From: Cryptomeria japonica
Lineage: Eukaryota > Streptophyta > Pinopsida > Cupressales > Cupressaceae
Length of the DNA: 64,000 bases
Direction of reading: 5' to 3'
Assembly (NCBI RefSeq): GCF_030272615.1
Contig: NC_081412.1
Location: 27,064,501-27,128,500, forward strand
A program made the translations under genes and the position numbers. The notes below the pieces were generated by a model. That model was not told the origin of the DNA. It saw only the letters and a program-made list of their open reading frames with translations, and made no database searches. Shown piece after piece: positions 12,731-24,879 of this stretch (the stretch's first letter is position 1; the number at the start of each line of letters is the position of its first letter).

Positions 12731-14059
12731 TGTATATATTTATACATATATATAGATATATATACAAATATGTACATGTACAAATGTATATCTATAAAAA
12801 AAAGTATATATAAGTCTGTGTATATCTGTAGAAATAGATATGCACAAATAAAAATACATATATATGTGTATATATGTATAAATTTTCTATAAATATTTAT
12901 TTATTTACAGATACTTATATATGTGTACATATCTTTAGACTATATTTTGTATATATAAATATGCATAAGTTATGTTCATATGATACTAAAAGAGTGTAAA
13001 GAAAGATAAAAATGCAAGTAATGAAATGAATAGGAAAGTGCATTGAACTGTAAGTACTTTTATATGAAAGAAATCTGAAGGAAACCATTTTTTTCTGGAA
13101 GGTAAGTAACCAGCATACATGAGTATGCAGTCTCTATATAGGAATATAAATAAGCATGTTTACATCATAGACGAAGAGATTAATTAAAGCTAAGAATGCA
13201 AGGGAAAAAAGATATTGAAAAGTGTGCTGACTTTGTAGAAAGATCATAGTTGAAGAAATTAATTGCTGGAAAATCATTAATGTATGAAAGGAAGAGAAAA
13301 CTGGAATTTTTCAGATAAATGTAAATATGTAATTGTACAACAAAAGATGAACAATAAGTACTTATATACGGGAGAAATCTCAAGGAAACCAAATTTATTC
13401 TGCAAGGCAATTAACCAGCATAGATGAGTATGCAGTTAAACATATTGTGCAATGCAACGGCAAGTACTTCCAGAAGAGTTTGAAACCTTGTATAGTTAGT
13501 TGTCCATAAACATATAAATATATTTGTATGCAGAGATGCACATTCTTACTGTTCAATATGAAATTGCAGATGTGATTGTTGACATGTGTGTATGCATTTT
13601 TAAATTAAATATAGATAGTTATTGAGATAGGAATTCTCTATTATAATATTTATGCATATACGTAAATGGACTAATTTTAATTATAATAGGACATGCAAAA
13701 GTAATAAGAATGATAGTAGGAAAGTTTATGTGGTAAGGAAAGAATTGCAAAGAGATAACAATGAAATTTTAATGCAATTTGTTATTTATGTAAGAAATAT
13801 ACATATACATATATATAGAGGTAGTCGTGTATTCATAGAAATCAATCGTGTGTATTTGTAAGTAGAATTATCTCAATATACAAAAAACTTCTACATAATG
13901 CAGGATTCAAAGGAAAAGAGATAAGGCTATCAAGACATCCATATGTAGAGTTATGTGTAAGATTGTACTAATATAAAATATGTAAAATTTAGAATGTAAT
14001 AACTGTTTCATGAACAGTTCAAGCTTTGTAATTAGGCAGAATGCCTAATATAGCTAAGT
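12731..14059. other. AT-rich Helitron spacer, no gene
   Basis: Between the RPA1-like gene and RepHel. Contains TATATA/TACATA tracts to about 12,960 and two loosely similar blocks (near 13,060-13,140 and 13,360-13,440) sharing GAAATCT-AAGGAAACCA and CCAGCATA-GATGAGTATGCAGT. No coding frame with domain content. Confidence 0.45.
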
Positions 14060-16228
14060 CTATGTAGAGAGGCGAGCAATCTTTGCAAGTAACCCATCAC
14101 ACTTAGTTTTATAATCAACAGAGCAGATTTTGCTAATTGTAACCTTCATCTTTGATTCAGAGTTGTGTTTGTCAGTAGAAACCAGCAAAGTGAATGAGTA
14201 GCGATGTGAGATAAGTTTATTAATCATAGACATAGGTGTTTGTGTTGTTGTGGCATCATTTTGTAGCGCACAAAGCTCTTTTACACTTTTATTTATCAAT
14301 TGAGTCCCTACCTCATCAAAAGTAGTAGCCCAAACAATACCCATTGCATCTTGTAGTTTCATTGGTAAAAGGTAACTATAATTGCATTATGCAATGGTCA
14401 TTTCACATCTAGGACAAAACCATGAATCATCAACCTATTGTGTGCATTTCTTTTTACAAGGCTTTCCATTTACTTTCAGTGGACAAGTTGCGTAACAGAA
14501 AGTTTTATCTATTACATTTACAAATCTCAGTATAACCAGTAAAGTGGTCTGAATAGTTTCTGGTTTCACACTCATACGTTCACGGATTGATGAAATAGTC
14601 ATTCTAGTGTATTTACCATCAATGTGACTAATTGTTGCAGAAAAATATCGAGTATTCAAGGGAAGATTTCCTCTTAACATTAGGGCTTCTGCCTCTGGGA
14701 AAGGAGGATAAATATGTAATGTTGTTGCAACTGTCATGCTAACAACCTTACCATTAAAATACCTAACATGACCATTACGTACAACAAGTATAAGAATACT
14801 ATCACCGGTTAACATGTTTTTTAAATCTAGTCCTCTTTGTTTTGATGTTGGACCCCATAGGTTGATATCAATTGTTGACCTAGAGAGATCATTAAATCTA
14901 ACAACTTGCTTTTGTGTTTGAGTGCCATCTTTCCTATGGATTGGAATGATAGCTCCAACATGTACAACAACACCAATGATGTCAACTAATGTATTATTAG
15001 TTAGGTGAAACACTTCACTAATAGGAATTAAAGGGGAGTGCTCTTGATTTGGTACTTCTTCATGGCTGCAACATTTTAATATGAAGGCATCAGACAGGAT
15101 GATCTCTAAATGGTTGTTCAATTTGTTGTACCTTGTGTTTGCCTCCTTAATGGACCCCTTAGAAATGACATAATGGGCACCCACCTCCACGTGGTCAGAA
15201 TGTAGTTGAGTTATTTCGTCAAAACATGCAATTCTAACTTCATAGCCATCAATGTCGACAATGTCAAAACTAAAGACGTGACCATTCTTAGTAGCTGTAC
15301 TGTATGACCTTATAGGCCGTTTATGAGTAACTTTGCCTTTGATTGTCCATTTGTTTTGGTATGGATTTAAACTTTGGATTGGACTTATATTTTCTAAGGT
15401 TGCACTTTGGGGGGATGGTAATTTAGTAGAAAATTGAAGGAAACATTTAGAGGATGATGATGTATCTTCACTCATCATTTATGGTTGATGTTCTTTGAAC
15501 AGGTATACCGGTTTGCCAAAGAATTGACAATCACTTTGTTTGACTTGTAAACTAAGTATTATAATAGTCCTGTAAAATGAAAATACTTTTCTTTAAGTTT
15601 CTTTGAATTGTAGCTGGAAATAATTAAATAGAAAATAAGGATATTGTATTTAATAAACATAGTATGTTTCCTACCTTGTGTTCCATACATATCTACAAGT
15701 ATAACTGGACAACAGGACTATTGAGCCTATTTTCAGAGCATCTGAATCTATTAGAGTGGCATACTTAGAAGGAAAAATTGCTAAATACATGTATGTCCCA
15801 TTAGACAACACTAGTTTATATATGTCTATATCATCTTTGCTACCCTGCATTTTCTTGAATGATAAAACTTGGAGCAATGCTGAAGGAAGCTCATCCCCAA
15901 CATTGATAGATTGAATTACAAATGGGGTAGGGGCATACTCTTGGGTATTTTCCTACAAAAAAGATAATATCAATATTCGGGACTTAAAGTGAAGGGCTAC
16001 GAAGACATATATTTGGTCATTCTGTAACGTATAGTTTATTGTTTTGGAGTATATACAATTCAAGTATCTAAATTACAGAATACTTAACTATATTTGTGTA
16101 TGTTAGAAAAAAGGGTGCATGTCAAAATGGAAGGGATGGAATAAAAAAGAAAGATATATTATGAAAGTAATGACAACAAAGTTGCGTTTTTGAAAAGGTA
16201 TGATGTATTAGCTTACCGAAGTATCCAT
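14060..16228 (-). pseudogene. RPA1-like (replication protein A 70-kDa) gene of the Helitron, three stops
   Basis: Codes for an RPA large-subunit homologue, a single-strand DNA-binding protein that plant Helitrons often carry. Proposed exons: 16,217-16,228 (Met-Asp-Thr-Ser), 15,675-15,952 and 14,060-15,569. The introns have GTAAGC...TTGTAG and GTAGGA...TTACAG borders, and the joined frame totals 600 codons including the stop, the usual RPA1 length. Domains: N-terminal OB fold (LLQVLSFKKMQ... at 15,870); DBD-A starting at the hallmark LNPYQNKWTIKGKVT (15,360); DBD-B (15,000-14,690); DBD-C with a C4 zinc ribbon (CYATCPLKV, PCKKKC, then CPRC near 14,410) and C-terminal FDEVG. In-frame stops at 15,479-15,481, 14,435-14,437 and 14,387-14,389 each fit a CAA or CAG codon changed to TAA or TAG. 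No frameshift was seen, so decay is mild compared with RepHel. Confidence 0.88.
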
Positions 16229-17125
16229 TGTTGATTGTTGTACAAATTCAGAGGTGACTGGTGCAAATGAAATTTTGGATGAAGATCTTTAAATTTGAGA
16301 GGAATCTTAGGGCTAAACGTACATGCCAGTATAGGTTATTAACAAATAAATAATTATTTTCATACGTATAAGTTTAATTTATTGGAAGAATGCAATATTG
16401 TACAGATTATCCTCAAATAAAGCTATCGACACATAAAGATATGTTCATAAATGAATAACTTAATGAGTTGGAAAGTATTTTGCATGTTTGGAAAAAATTA
16501 CAGAAAAGGAGGGAATCATATTTGCAGGGAACATAGATTTACTTTTCAAGAGAAGGTTAATTTACCTGTTTGTTAGAGTAGAAACGGTTTCAGATTCAGT
16601 CTGATGAAAGAAGTCTTATCATCTAGACTGGTATGTTGCCTTGCAGAATAAAGTTGATTGTGATCCTATTATGATGTTTAAAATATTCTATTAGAAGAGA
16701 TTGAACGACATAATCGATTGATTAATTCACTTATGAGGATAAGTACCTAACTAAATCCTAGTAAATACGAAAGTCGTAGACCCAAAAAAATCATAATTTG
16801 TAGTCTGTTATTTTTTGTTGTTTTATTATCTCAATCTAATTTAAAAACGTGTTTTACGTATCCACATATATAGGTATTTACGTATCCATCAGGTTTGAAT
16901 AGTAAAAGCAATTGAAAAAGTAACATAAATAAAAGTAAAATTGTATCAACATTTTGGTGCATGGATGATTCTATTAGGTTACTTGTAATAGGCATACTAG
17001 TACAAAAATTCAAAGTTGCAGTTTATGATTCACACATTTAACAATCAAGTAAAAGGATCACGAAGTTTACTTTAAAACTCAAAATATAATCGAAAGATGA
17101 GTTCAACTGATGAAAGTCTCAGTAA
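16229..17125. other. AT-rich spacer upstream of the RPA1-like gene
   Basis: No gene. It should contain the RPA promoter, and possibly the Helitron 5' end if 17,126-17,471 is foreign, but I could not identify a TC-starting terminus with confidence. Confidence 0.4.
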
Positions 17126-17471
17126 TTAAACAAAGGCTGTATCTACCCATCCAGGTTGGTTATCATTCCACTTAAGGATTTTGTCTCCTAGCATAAAAAT
17201 GGTCATTGGATCTGTTAACTGTTCAACAATTGGTATTGGAAGAGGGCATAATACCATACTATGTATGGAAGAAACAAGAGTGGAAGAAGTAGAAGGGAGG
17301 TTTGTTGATTGTTTGACCATTTTACGTTCATACTGATGAATCGGCTTTCTCAGGTTGTCCTTTATCTTGTTGCTCTCTTGCAACAGCTTCGCATTGACAC
17401 TGTTAATGTCCTTTGTTTCTTTTATTGCTCTATGCATTGTACAAATTTGATTGTCTTGATGTGGCTCTAAT
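17126..17471 (-). CDS. Possible exon of unknown protein, probably Helitron-associated
   Basis: An open frame of about 115 codons that starts at a good acceptor site (TTGGTTCTCGCAG ending at 17,472) and ends WNDNQPGWVDTAFV. The first half is rich in Lys, Asn, Gln and Glu and could be helical; the rest has a Ser/Thr-rich linker. I recognise no family. Composition is less biased than in the surrounding AT-rich DNA, which is the reason for listing it. It could be a further accessory exon of the Helitron or a captured fragment. The upstream exon was not found. Confidence 0.3.
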
Positions 17472-17759
17472 CTGCGAGAACCAACAAATCAAAATAAATC
17501 ATTAAAAAAGTTAATACAAGAGAAAAACCCAGCCAATGTGAAAGAAAATTAAAACATTTTTGAGAAATCTAAAAAAAAAATTATTGACTAGTTACAAAAA
17601 ACATTAACTGAAAACGTAAAAAATTGAAAACTTGCAAGGTATGAAGACTTCAGGGGAAAATAATAACTGAAACAAAAAGAGAAGAAAAGCATACTTATTA
17701 ATTTCATTTAACAAATTATACATTTACTTCACATTTTCGGAAAAAATCAAATTATACAG

Positions 17760-18138
17760 GAATAGCTGCCAACTGACAAAAAACAAGCACGGTGGACTAT
17801 CTTGCACTCTGCTAACACATCACCGGCACCAGGACAACAAACAGTTTAGGATTTGTGTCGGTCGATGGAGGCAAGCCCAACTACACTTGTTGGTACACAT
17901 CACCAGCACTGTGAGGGCCAAAAAACAACTGGTGGAAAATAAGCTGGTCAACAAGTCTTACACTTTGGCAAGTAAAGGGCCCCAGTAAAATTCTATAGCC
18001 TTAATTAATATGCCCTAAACATAATTATAGAGGGCCATATCAGGTTCATGATCGATAACAAAGTTAGGCACATTAATGTATTGTATCAATCTTTATAGAG
18101 GTTCATACGAGGTGCATGATCAATAACAGAGCTACTCA
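17760..18138 (+). repeat. Left part of a complex repeat array (split by the CACTA element)
   Basis: Contains GGACAACAAACAGTTTAGGA, AAGTCTTACACTTTGGCAAG and TTAATTAATATGCCC...ATAATTATAGAG blocks, followed by two rounds of the GGTTCATGATCAATAACA motif. The same blocks recur at 39.23-40.08 kb and at 43.55-43.75 kb. The sequence breaks off at 18,138 where the CACTA element begins and continues at 38,665. Confidence 0.7.
18136..18138. other. CACTA target-site duplication, left (TCA)
   Basis: TCA immediately before CACTAG; repeated immediately after the right end at 38,665. Three-base duplications are the rule for CACTA transposons. Confidence 0.9.
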
Positions 18139-18169
18139 CACTAGTACATTCGGGTCAAAATTTCGACGG
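18139..18169 (+). repeat. CACTA left terminal inverted repeat
   Basis: 31 bases that match the reverse complement of 38,634-38,664 at most positions. The match starts with the diagnostic CACTA and ends with TTTCGACGG versus TTTCGATGG. Confidence 0.92.
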
Positions 18170-18351
18170 TAAATAGTCGGTAGTCTGACGCATTTTTGTC
18201 GCACTACCGACAAAAAAAGCCATCGAAAACTTTTTGTCGGAAGTTCCGACTATCCTTGTGGTCGTCGCAATTCTGACATCAGCCCCATCCTTTTTCGACG
18301 ACCGCCATTGATACTAATACCCAGAAAGAATACCGTCTCAATCTCGAGCTA

Positions 18352-18567
18352 CCGTCGGAATTCCAACATCAAAGCGTAAAAATTCTGACAAAGGAGTGTC
18401 GTCGGATGTACAGAATCCTTGTTGGAACTCTCCTGGAGGCCATCATAATTTGAACCCCTTTGCATCGAAATTACGACAGTCCCCAGGAGATCTCCGACGA
18501 GGATGCTGTGCATCCGACGACACTCCTCTGTTGGAATTTTTACGCTTTGATCTCGAAATTCCGACAG
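18352..18567. repeat. Subterminal inverted repeat (hairpin) of the CACTA element
   Basis: The arms at about 18,352-18,438 and 18,482-18,567 are reverse complements with few mismatches. For example ATCAAAGCGTAAAAATT at 18,368 pairs with AATTTTTACGCTTTGAT ending at 18,552, and the GTCGTCGGATG and CATCCGACGAC blocks pair perfectly. The loop is about 44 bases. The surrounding 430 bp is packed with CGAC/GTCGG motifs in both orientations, as in the subterminal regions where CACTA accessory proteins bind. Confidence 0.85.
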
Positions 18568-18599
18568 TAGGCCGATTTTTCAGAAATTTTTTTTTTATA

Positions 18600-18790
18600 G
18601 AAAAAGATTGGCATTGGTATCTCTATTCTATCTCTCTTCGTTATCCCTCTCTACTATCTCTCTTCTCTCTCCCCTCTCTAGGTCTCTTTCTCAATCCCTC
18701 TCTTCTTCTCTCCCTCTCTACTTCTCTTTCTCTACCCTCTCTAGGTCATTATCTCTTCCTCTCACCCTCTCTCTCTCTCTCACCTCTAGT
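18600..18790. repeat. CT-rich low-complexity tract
   Basis: TCTCTCT/CCCTCTC tracts on the plus strand. They produce Ser/Leu-rich open frames that I regard as artefacts. Confidence 0.7.
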
Positions 18791-21700
18791 CTGTGCATAT
18801 GAGCCTTTCAAACCCACTCGGGGGAAAATAGCCCTAAGTTGGCCTTATTTTGAGGAAAAATGCAAACGTTTAAAGGATAAAATCAATAATTTTCTACATT
18901 GCCGACCCCAATCTGTGCAAACCTTCTTGTTATTTGCACCTAAATCTGTGCATGAGAGGAGTCCAAACCCACTCAGCAAGAGAAGAGCACCTTAAGTCAG
19001 CTAGAAGGAAGGTAAATTCATGAATTTAATAAACAATTATTGGGCTGGCTGACCTATGGAGGTGAAATGAAGGCAAAGGTAAAAAGGAAGCATATAAAAC
19101 AAAGATCAAATGCTCATCAAATTCAATTTGCAACCAATTAAGAGGAGAAGAATTAGGGAGCAGGTCTGTGAATTAGGGTATAAAATCAGATTAAATTTAT
19201 TTGTGACGCATTATTTGTTTTTCATTTCATTCATGATATGTTCTTTCTTGCTTTCAGGATGTCATGAGGACTTCATTACAATGAAAAGAACACCTTACCC
19301 ATCACGTAGAGCATGCCAACATCATGCTTCAATGCAAGGATGAAGAGACTTGATGAAAGGAGGCTTCAAGGCATGAAAGAGGACATTGGCATCATGGAGG
19401 GTTTTCACATCAATATCAACACCAAGATTCATGAGTTTAGGATGGCAACATGAGGAGCTAAACCTATTCAAAGCTTTCAACAATGCAATACAAAGGAAGG
19501 AGCATCTCAAGGCACAAGGACAATGTCAAATGATGATCAAGATATTATGAGGATTCAACAAGGATGAAACAGAAGACTATCTTGCATTCCCTTCGAAAAT
19601 CCAAGAATAGCAATCAGTAGAATAAGGAGAAATCAATAAGGATTGCTTTAAAATGAAGGGATCTACAACATGATAGGCCATATGTAAGACATCAATCACC
19701 AATGATCAAGGTATTCAAGTCAGAGTTACAAAGGTGATCAAGGTTGGATAGATCAAGAATAAGTGGGTTCTACATCAAGCCTAGGCATTACAAAGTCTAT
19801 ATCAAACATATTCACCAAGGTGGATTACCCCACAAAGAGGTAGATTTTTGAATCTCAAAGAGGATTTCATCAAAGCAAGCCATTCAAGTCAAGTATATGC
19901 ACCATGAAGTTGAAGCAAGCGTCATCGGTATGGAGATGCAACAAAAGGAGGACCAAGCATCATCAAACATATACTTCATTAAGCACATGGTCACATAAAA
20001 GGATCAAGAACTATTAGGAAGATGGAAGGACACAAACATGATCAAGTAGATAGTTTCAAAAGAATTAATCAAAAGCTAAGGACTTGATCATCTAGATGAT
20101 ACAATTTGGGAATATGTCCCACCACCTTCATCATGTTGAGAAAACTAGATAATGTTGAGTATCAAGAGATATTTCTCAATCACATAAGCTTTGTGATGAT
20201 CGACTTGGCAAGTTGAGTTGGCATCCAATCATCGTCAACCTAATCAAGCGAAGCCACATTGACATGTCCAAGTTCATCGTACTTGATTCATCTAATGAAT
20301 GAGTTAGTGACACATTGCAATGCACCAAAGTTTGTTCAAGCATACCTAACCTATTTCCTCATTGGTTAGAATTCAAGGTGGACATGTGTCCTATTCAATG
20401 TAATTATTTAATTGGCTAGAATGGAGTTTGTTATAACAAGCCCTAATTAGGGTTTCACTATATTATCTTGACTGTTGATTTGATAGTCAATATGGGTCAT
20501 TCTTTATCTCTTTTGTCTTTTATTTTCCAAGCAAGTTAGTGTAGAGTCCAAGTTCCGGTAGAGTTCAAGAAAAATGTAAGCCCCCTTGCAATTCCAGCAA
20601 AATCACACCATATTCACTAAGTCTATCCCATGCAATTAAGTTGCATAGTTCGTATTGTAAACCTTGGAGTTGCTTTGATTGATCACTTTGTTTAGCATTC
20701 AAAGTTTCTTTGTTCAAGAGATGATAGAATACCTTGGTATTTTATTGTGTTTGTGGTGCATAAAAAAACATCAATAGGTGGTTCTAGATGAAAGATAGTT
20801 GTGGGTTTGCATGCATGTTTAGTGCATGATTCAAGGAGGTTGTTTGCAACTTTCTCGTTGAGGAGATTTTGGTATGCAATCATTAGTCCTTCATCATCTC
20901 TACAATATTCTCTTGATGGATTCCTTGACTAGTGGAATTATTTGGCAAATCGGATTTGGAGTTGATTTGGTGTCTTTGTCTTGAGATCCATATGGTATTT
21001 CTTTGTATCTCAGTTTGCAAGTTATTGATGTGATGATGAGTTTTACATGCGTCATTGTTTTAGATCTACAAGTTACGTAGTTGTATGGATTTAATCCACC
21101 CATTGGTGATGTAGAGCCCTTGTTGCTGAGACAAGATCCTTCACTCAAGAACCCCAAACAAGGACCCTAAAACTTCTACAAAGACATCAAGGGTTGGATT
21201 GGTTTCAATTTGATTGTTTTCATACCTCTTCCCATACTAAGCCATCTGGACAATGCCAATCCCACAGTGTCTCACAAAAGTCTCTCAGGACTCAAAGGCC
21301 ACTACACCCAACCAAAGGTGGACACACACTTCCTAAGGCAATGGGGACCTCCAATACCTTGATTTACTATCCTATAGGGTTAATAGACCTATTCCAATCA
21401 TCAAACATGATGTATTGAGAAAAATTAGTATTGCTGCTACAATTAGGCCTATCACGCCTAGTAGCCCTGTCAGTTTGAAAAACTTAAGGTTTCTTGTTAA
21501 TTTCTCAAAAGACCTCTACAACTGAGAGTGGATTTTTTTTCATTCAAGTTAGTTCCAAATGATTCCAAAAGGGTTTGGGTAGATCCAATGTCTAAGGGTT
21601 ATAAACCCAACTTCACTCCTAGGCCTAATGGCCCTAATTAGGCCACCTTAACAAAGGAAGTATACTCAAAACCTGCTGCCTGGGAAAAGTAAGACCTAAG

Positions 21701-23830
21701 ACATGTGGGGGAAATGGATACAACATAAATTACCAAGTTATATCCCTTGGTTCCACCGCTATCATCATTTGTGGGGTCGGATGCATACCCAGCCAAGGTT
21801 GTCACATAGAGATGCCCACCTCTAAAACTTCAAACCCTCGCCTTTACTTTTCACTTCCCTACAAAAGGTCTTGGAAATATTAAATTACATTGTCACCACT
21901 TGCTTCATCCCAAAGGCCATACAAATCCCATGAGGTATCAGCAAGAAAAACTCATATTTGTTGTCAAACCCTCCGTAGACTGTCAAATCCAGGGTACCTT
22001 CACAAAAAACCACTTTTCTCATGGCTCCAGAAGAGTTAGAGACTCAGAATTGTTGCATTGGAAAGTTAAGACACGTGAATTTCATATTCAAGATGTTTTA
22101 TGCCCTGGAGAAAGCCCTACTGTACGGAATATGGGAAATAGCAGCAAAATGCAGGCAAAAGATAGATTTTTATTGGTTTCTTTGTTCACAAAACTTTCAT
22201 TTTCCTTCAACAACCTTGCCAAAGGTTGGAATTTGACCTTTAATGACCCTTCCAATAGTTATCAACTGATTTTGGAAACCAACATGGCAGTTTGGAGGAA
22301 GTTGCAATTTTGGGTTAAAAGTTGTCATAGTTGCTTGACAACTTTTGACAACTTTTGACATTTTGTCCTCCTAAACACACCTAGACACTAATTGACCCCT
22401 AAGACACTTAAAACTCTTCAAATGCACTAAAAATTCCTTCAAGGCATGAATAACCCCAATTGCCATATACCCAAGGTGGTTTATAACACACCTACCTAGG
22501 GCATAGGCTTACAAGGTGGGGTGACTTATTACATCAACATGAAAATAAACCAAAACTATCCTTAAGTGTTTCAAAACCTGAAAACCAATCAAGAGGAGTT
22601 TGATTCTTCAAGAATCCCATGATTTGAATTTGAAGATGCCCCTACATCAATTGGCTATAGTGAGATGACTTGAATGTGGACTGTCTATATCCACAAATCT
22701 ATGGTCATTTGTGCATTGGTATGTTGCACTGGGATGGGAGGAAGGAATATTAGAGTACCCAGATAGTTATATATTGCCACTCTTAGTGTGGGCCACTATT
22801 AAGGGATTCTTGAATGGTCATGGAAGGCATACAATTTAGTTTGCAGCAATGAAGTTCCCTCAGAGGGCATGATGCCAAGCTTTTTTTGGGGGAGTTACCT
22901 CCCCATTTGATGGGGAAGTTGCAGCTTTTTGGACAAGACTTGGCTTTGATTGTGAAAGTTATGCTTGCATGATTATGAAAGGATATAAGTTTTACATGTA
23001 GGATCTAGATGCTTTCTTTCCTTACCTATGCGGGGAGAGATTTTCCTTCAAATCATGCCCAGCTGAGGTAAACCTCTTTGAAATAATAATAGCAAGCATT
23101 TCTTTAACAAAGTAAATTATATATAAGAGCAGTATATGCATGGATTTACAAAAGTGTCATGCAGAATGTAGATCTATACCTTGTTACTTAAAAATAGAAG
23201 TTCTTCTCTGTGTTCATTTTTCCATGATATAACTTGACCTCAGGCAACCTTTTGACTGTCAAGAAGTGATTGCCTCAGATGAAAGTAGTGATAAATGTCA
23301 CTATCAACAAAAGAACAACCAATAAATGATAAATTTGCAGTGAGATCATAGTGCCTAAATCAGTCTAAAAGCTTATAAGGATCAGAACCAAGCCATATAA
23401 GCTTCAAGAACAATTTGAGAGCATCAAAGTCATCTACCAGACATTAGAAATTGTCAAATCAATGACACATTCATATCAAGCATCTTTACTTTTTTGAAAA
23501 GTACACCACATTTCAGATCTAGATGACACCATAATGACTTTGATTTCCTCTTGCAAGATATTCCTCCATCATGTATTGCTTCATCGAAGTTCAAATTTTC
23601 TTCTTCAAGGGCTCTCAATCATTCTCTATATAGGATTCTTCGTGTCTCTGAGATCCACTTCATTGGGAGGCCTACTTAAACATTTCACATCTGTTTGTGG
23701 ACTCTCACCTTTCAAACATTTCACATCTTATAATTGAGCTTCGCTTTGTTTCGAGAATAGTTTAATATTCTCTACTTAACAGGGCCAACCACGTGAAGGG
23801 GGAAGCTCATTTGGCCCCTCCCCCTCCACA
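18791..23830. other. CACTA interior, no recognisable gene
   Basis: Five kilobases without a domain I can name. Two similar blocks starting CTGTGCAT (18,792 and 18,947) share CAAACCCACTC and a TAAGT-GGC/CAGCT end. The stretch 20,340-21,180 (AAGCCCTAATTAGGGTTTCAC, then AT-rich DNA with an unusual set of GT-rich blocks) resembles LTR-type non-coding DNA, but I found no matching second copy in the window. The 152-codon frame at 21,900-22,358 has no domain and lies in sequence of the same kind. Confidence 0.4.
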
Positions 23831-23844
23831 CCCCCCCCCCCCCC
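23831..23844. repeat. Poly-C run
   Basis: Fourteen C in a row after CCCCTCCCCCTCCACA. It is conspicuous in AT-rich surroundings. Confidence 0.85.
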
Positions 23845-23864
23845 TTAACATCACTCTAAATTCC

Positions 23865-24075
23865 CCGTTAACATCTAACATTCATTCATTCTTTCATCCA
23901 TTATTAAAATATAACATTCATTCATTATCACATAACGTTCATTAACACATAAAATTCATTAACTTTCATTAAAACGCAACATTCATCAATAATCATCAAC
24001 ACATATCATTCATGAACATTCATTAGCACATAATTACATTCATTACACATAAAAATCAGTCATTATCAAATAAGG
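23865..24075. repeat. Degenerate ATTCATTAACACATAA repeat
   Basis: About ten imperfect rounds of a short unit (ACATTCATTA-CACATAA) with drifting length. No coding potential. Confidence 0.6.
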
Positions 24076-24879
24076 TAGATTACAATCATTTCTTTCTTTG
24101 TTTTTTTATTGAAGCTATGAAAAGACTAAGTGGAACATCGGTTTCTTCATCATTTCCCCCATCTGCGGATGTTATGCCCTCTTCTCGTGCTCTTGATGTA
24201 TGCCTAGTCCTATACAAAGGACGAGGATGCTAAACCAAAGGGGGGTCCTCTGCAATAACAAAGAATTGGGTTAAATTAAAAACATTTTTTTATTATTGTT
24301 ACAAGTATTTCATTAATTTAAAGAACACAACCGTTACACTCTTTACTTGATGGGGCCACATCATCTTCCACATCGTTTTGTCTAGCCTCAACCTCGACAT
24401 GCTGAGCACACTCTAGATCCTCTGGAGTTGAAATACGAAATGTTACATTAATCAATACACCAATTGCAATTAAATTTGTTTAAAGGAATAACAGTGGTCC
24501 TCTTTACTTGATTGGGGAACATCACGTTCCTGATGTTGTCTACCTGGATCATGCTCCACTTGGTCACCACCGACTACATGCTCTAAAATATTAACAATAA
24601 AGGTTACATTAATTACTACACTAATTTTCAATTTAAGATGTTTAATTGTATTAATAATTACATAAAAAAATTTGAATAGCAAATGAATACCTCCACTACT
24701 AGGATGCACATCCGGACCTTCATGTACACATTATGTTCCACGATTATCATGCTGCATTGCAATGTCATGCGCAGTGTTATCATTGCTTGCTTATTTAAAA
24801 AAAATATAGTCACTTTATGTTGAAACTCAACATCAAATAGATTATTGGTTAAGTATTCAATTTGAAATAATTTTCATTT

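Larger units (their letters stand above)
6040..16300 (-). mobile_element. Helitron rolling-circle transposon relic (3' end at 6,040; 5' end not located)
   Basis: A minus-strand element holding two genes typical of plant autonomous Helitrons: a Rep-helicase (RepHel) and an RPA1-like single-strand DNA-binding protein. The candidate 3' terminus at 6,040 has the expected hairpin plus CTAG. The 5' end should read TC on the minus strand and lie upstream of the RPA gene. I could not find it, and it may lie anywhere from about 16.3 to 17.7 kb. The left flank is an LTR relic and the right flank (17.76 kb onward) is another repeat, so the right side has been rearranged or overwritten. Both genes are dead, so the copy can no longer move by itself. 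Confidence 0.75.

Noticed and set aside
12002-12892. Tyr/Ile/Cys/Val-rich frames on both strands
   Set aside because: Translations of TATA/CACA dinucleotide tracts.
18396-18995. 199-codon plus-strand frame
   Set aside because: Runs through the CACTA hairpin and a CT tract; no domain.
21900-22358. 152-codon plus-strand frame inside the CACTA element
   Set aside because: No recognisable domain, and no splice or start context; surrounding DNA looks like LTR-type non-coding sequence.
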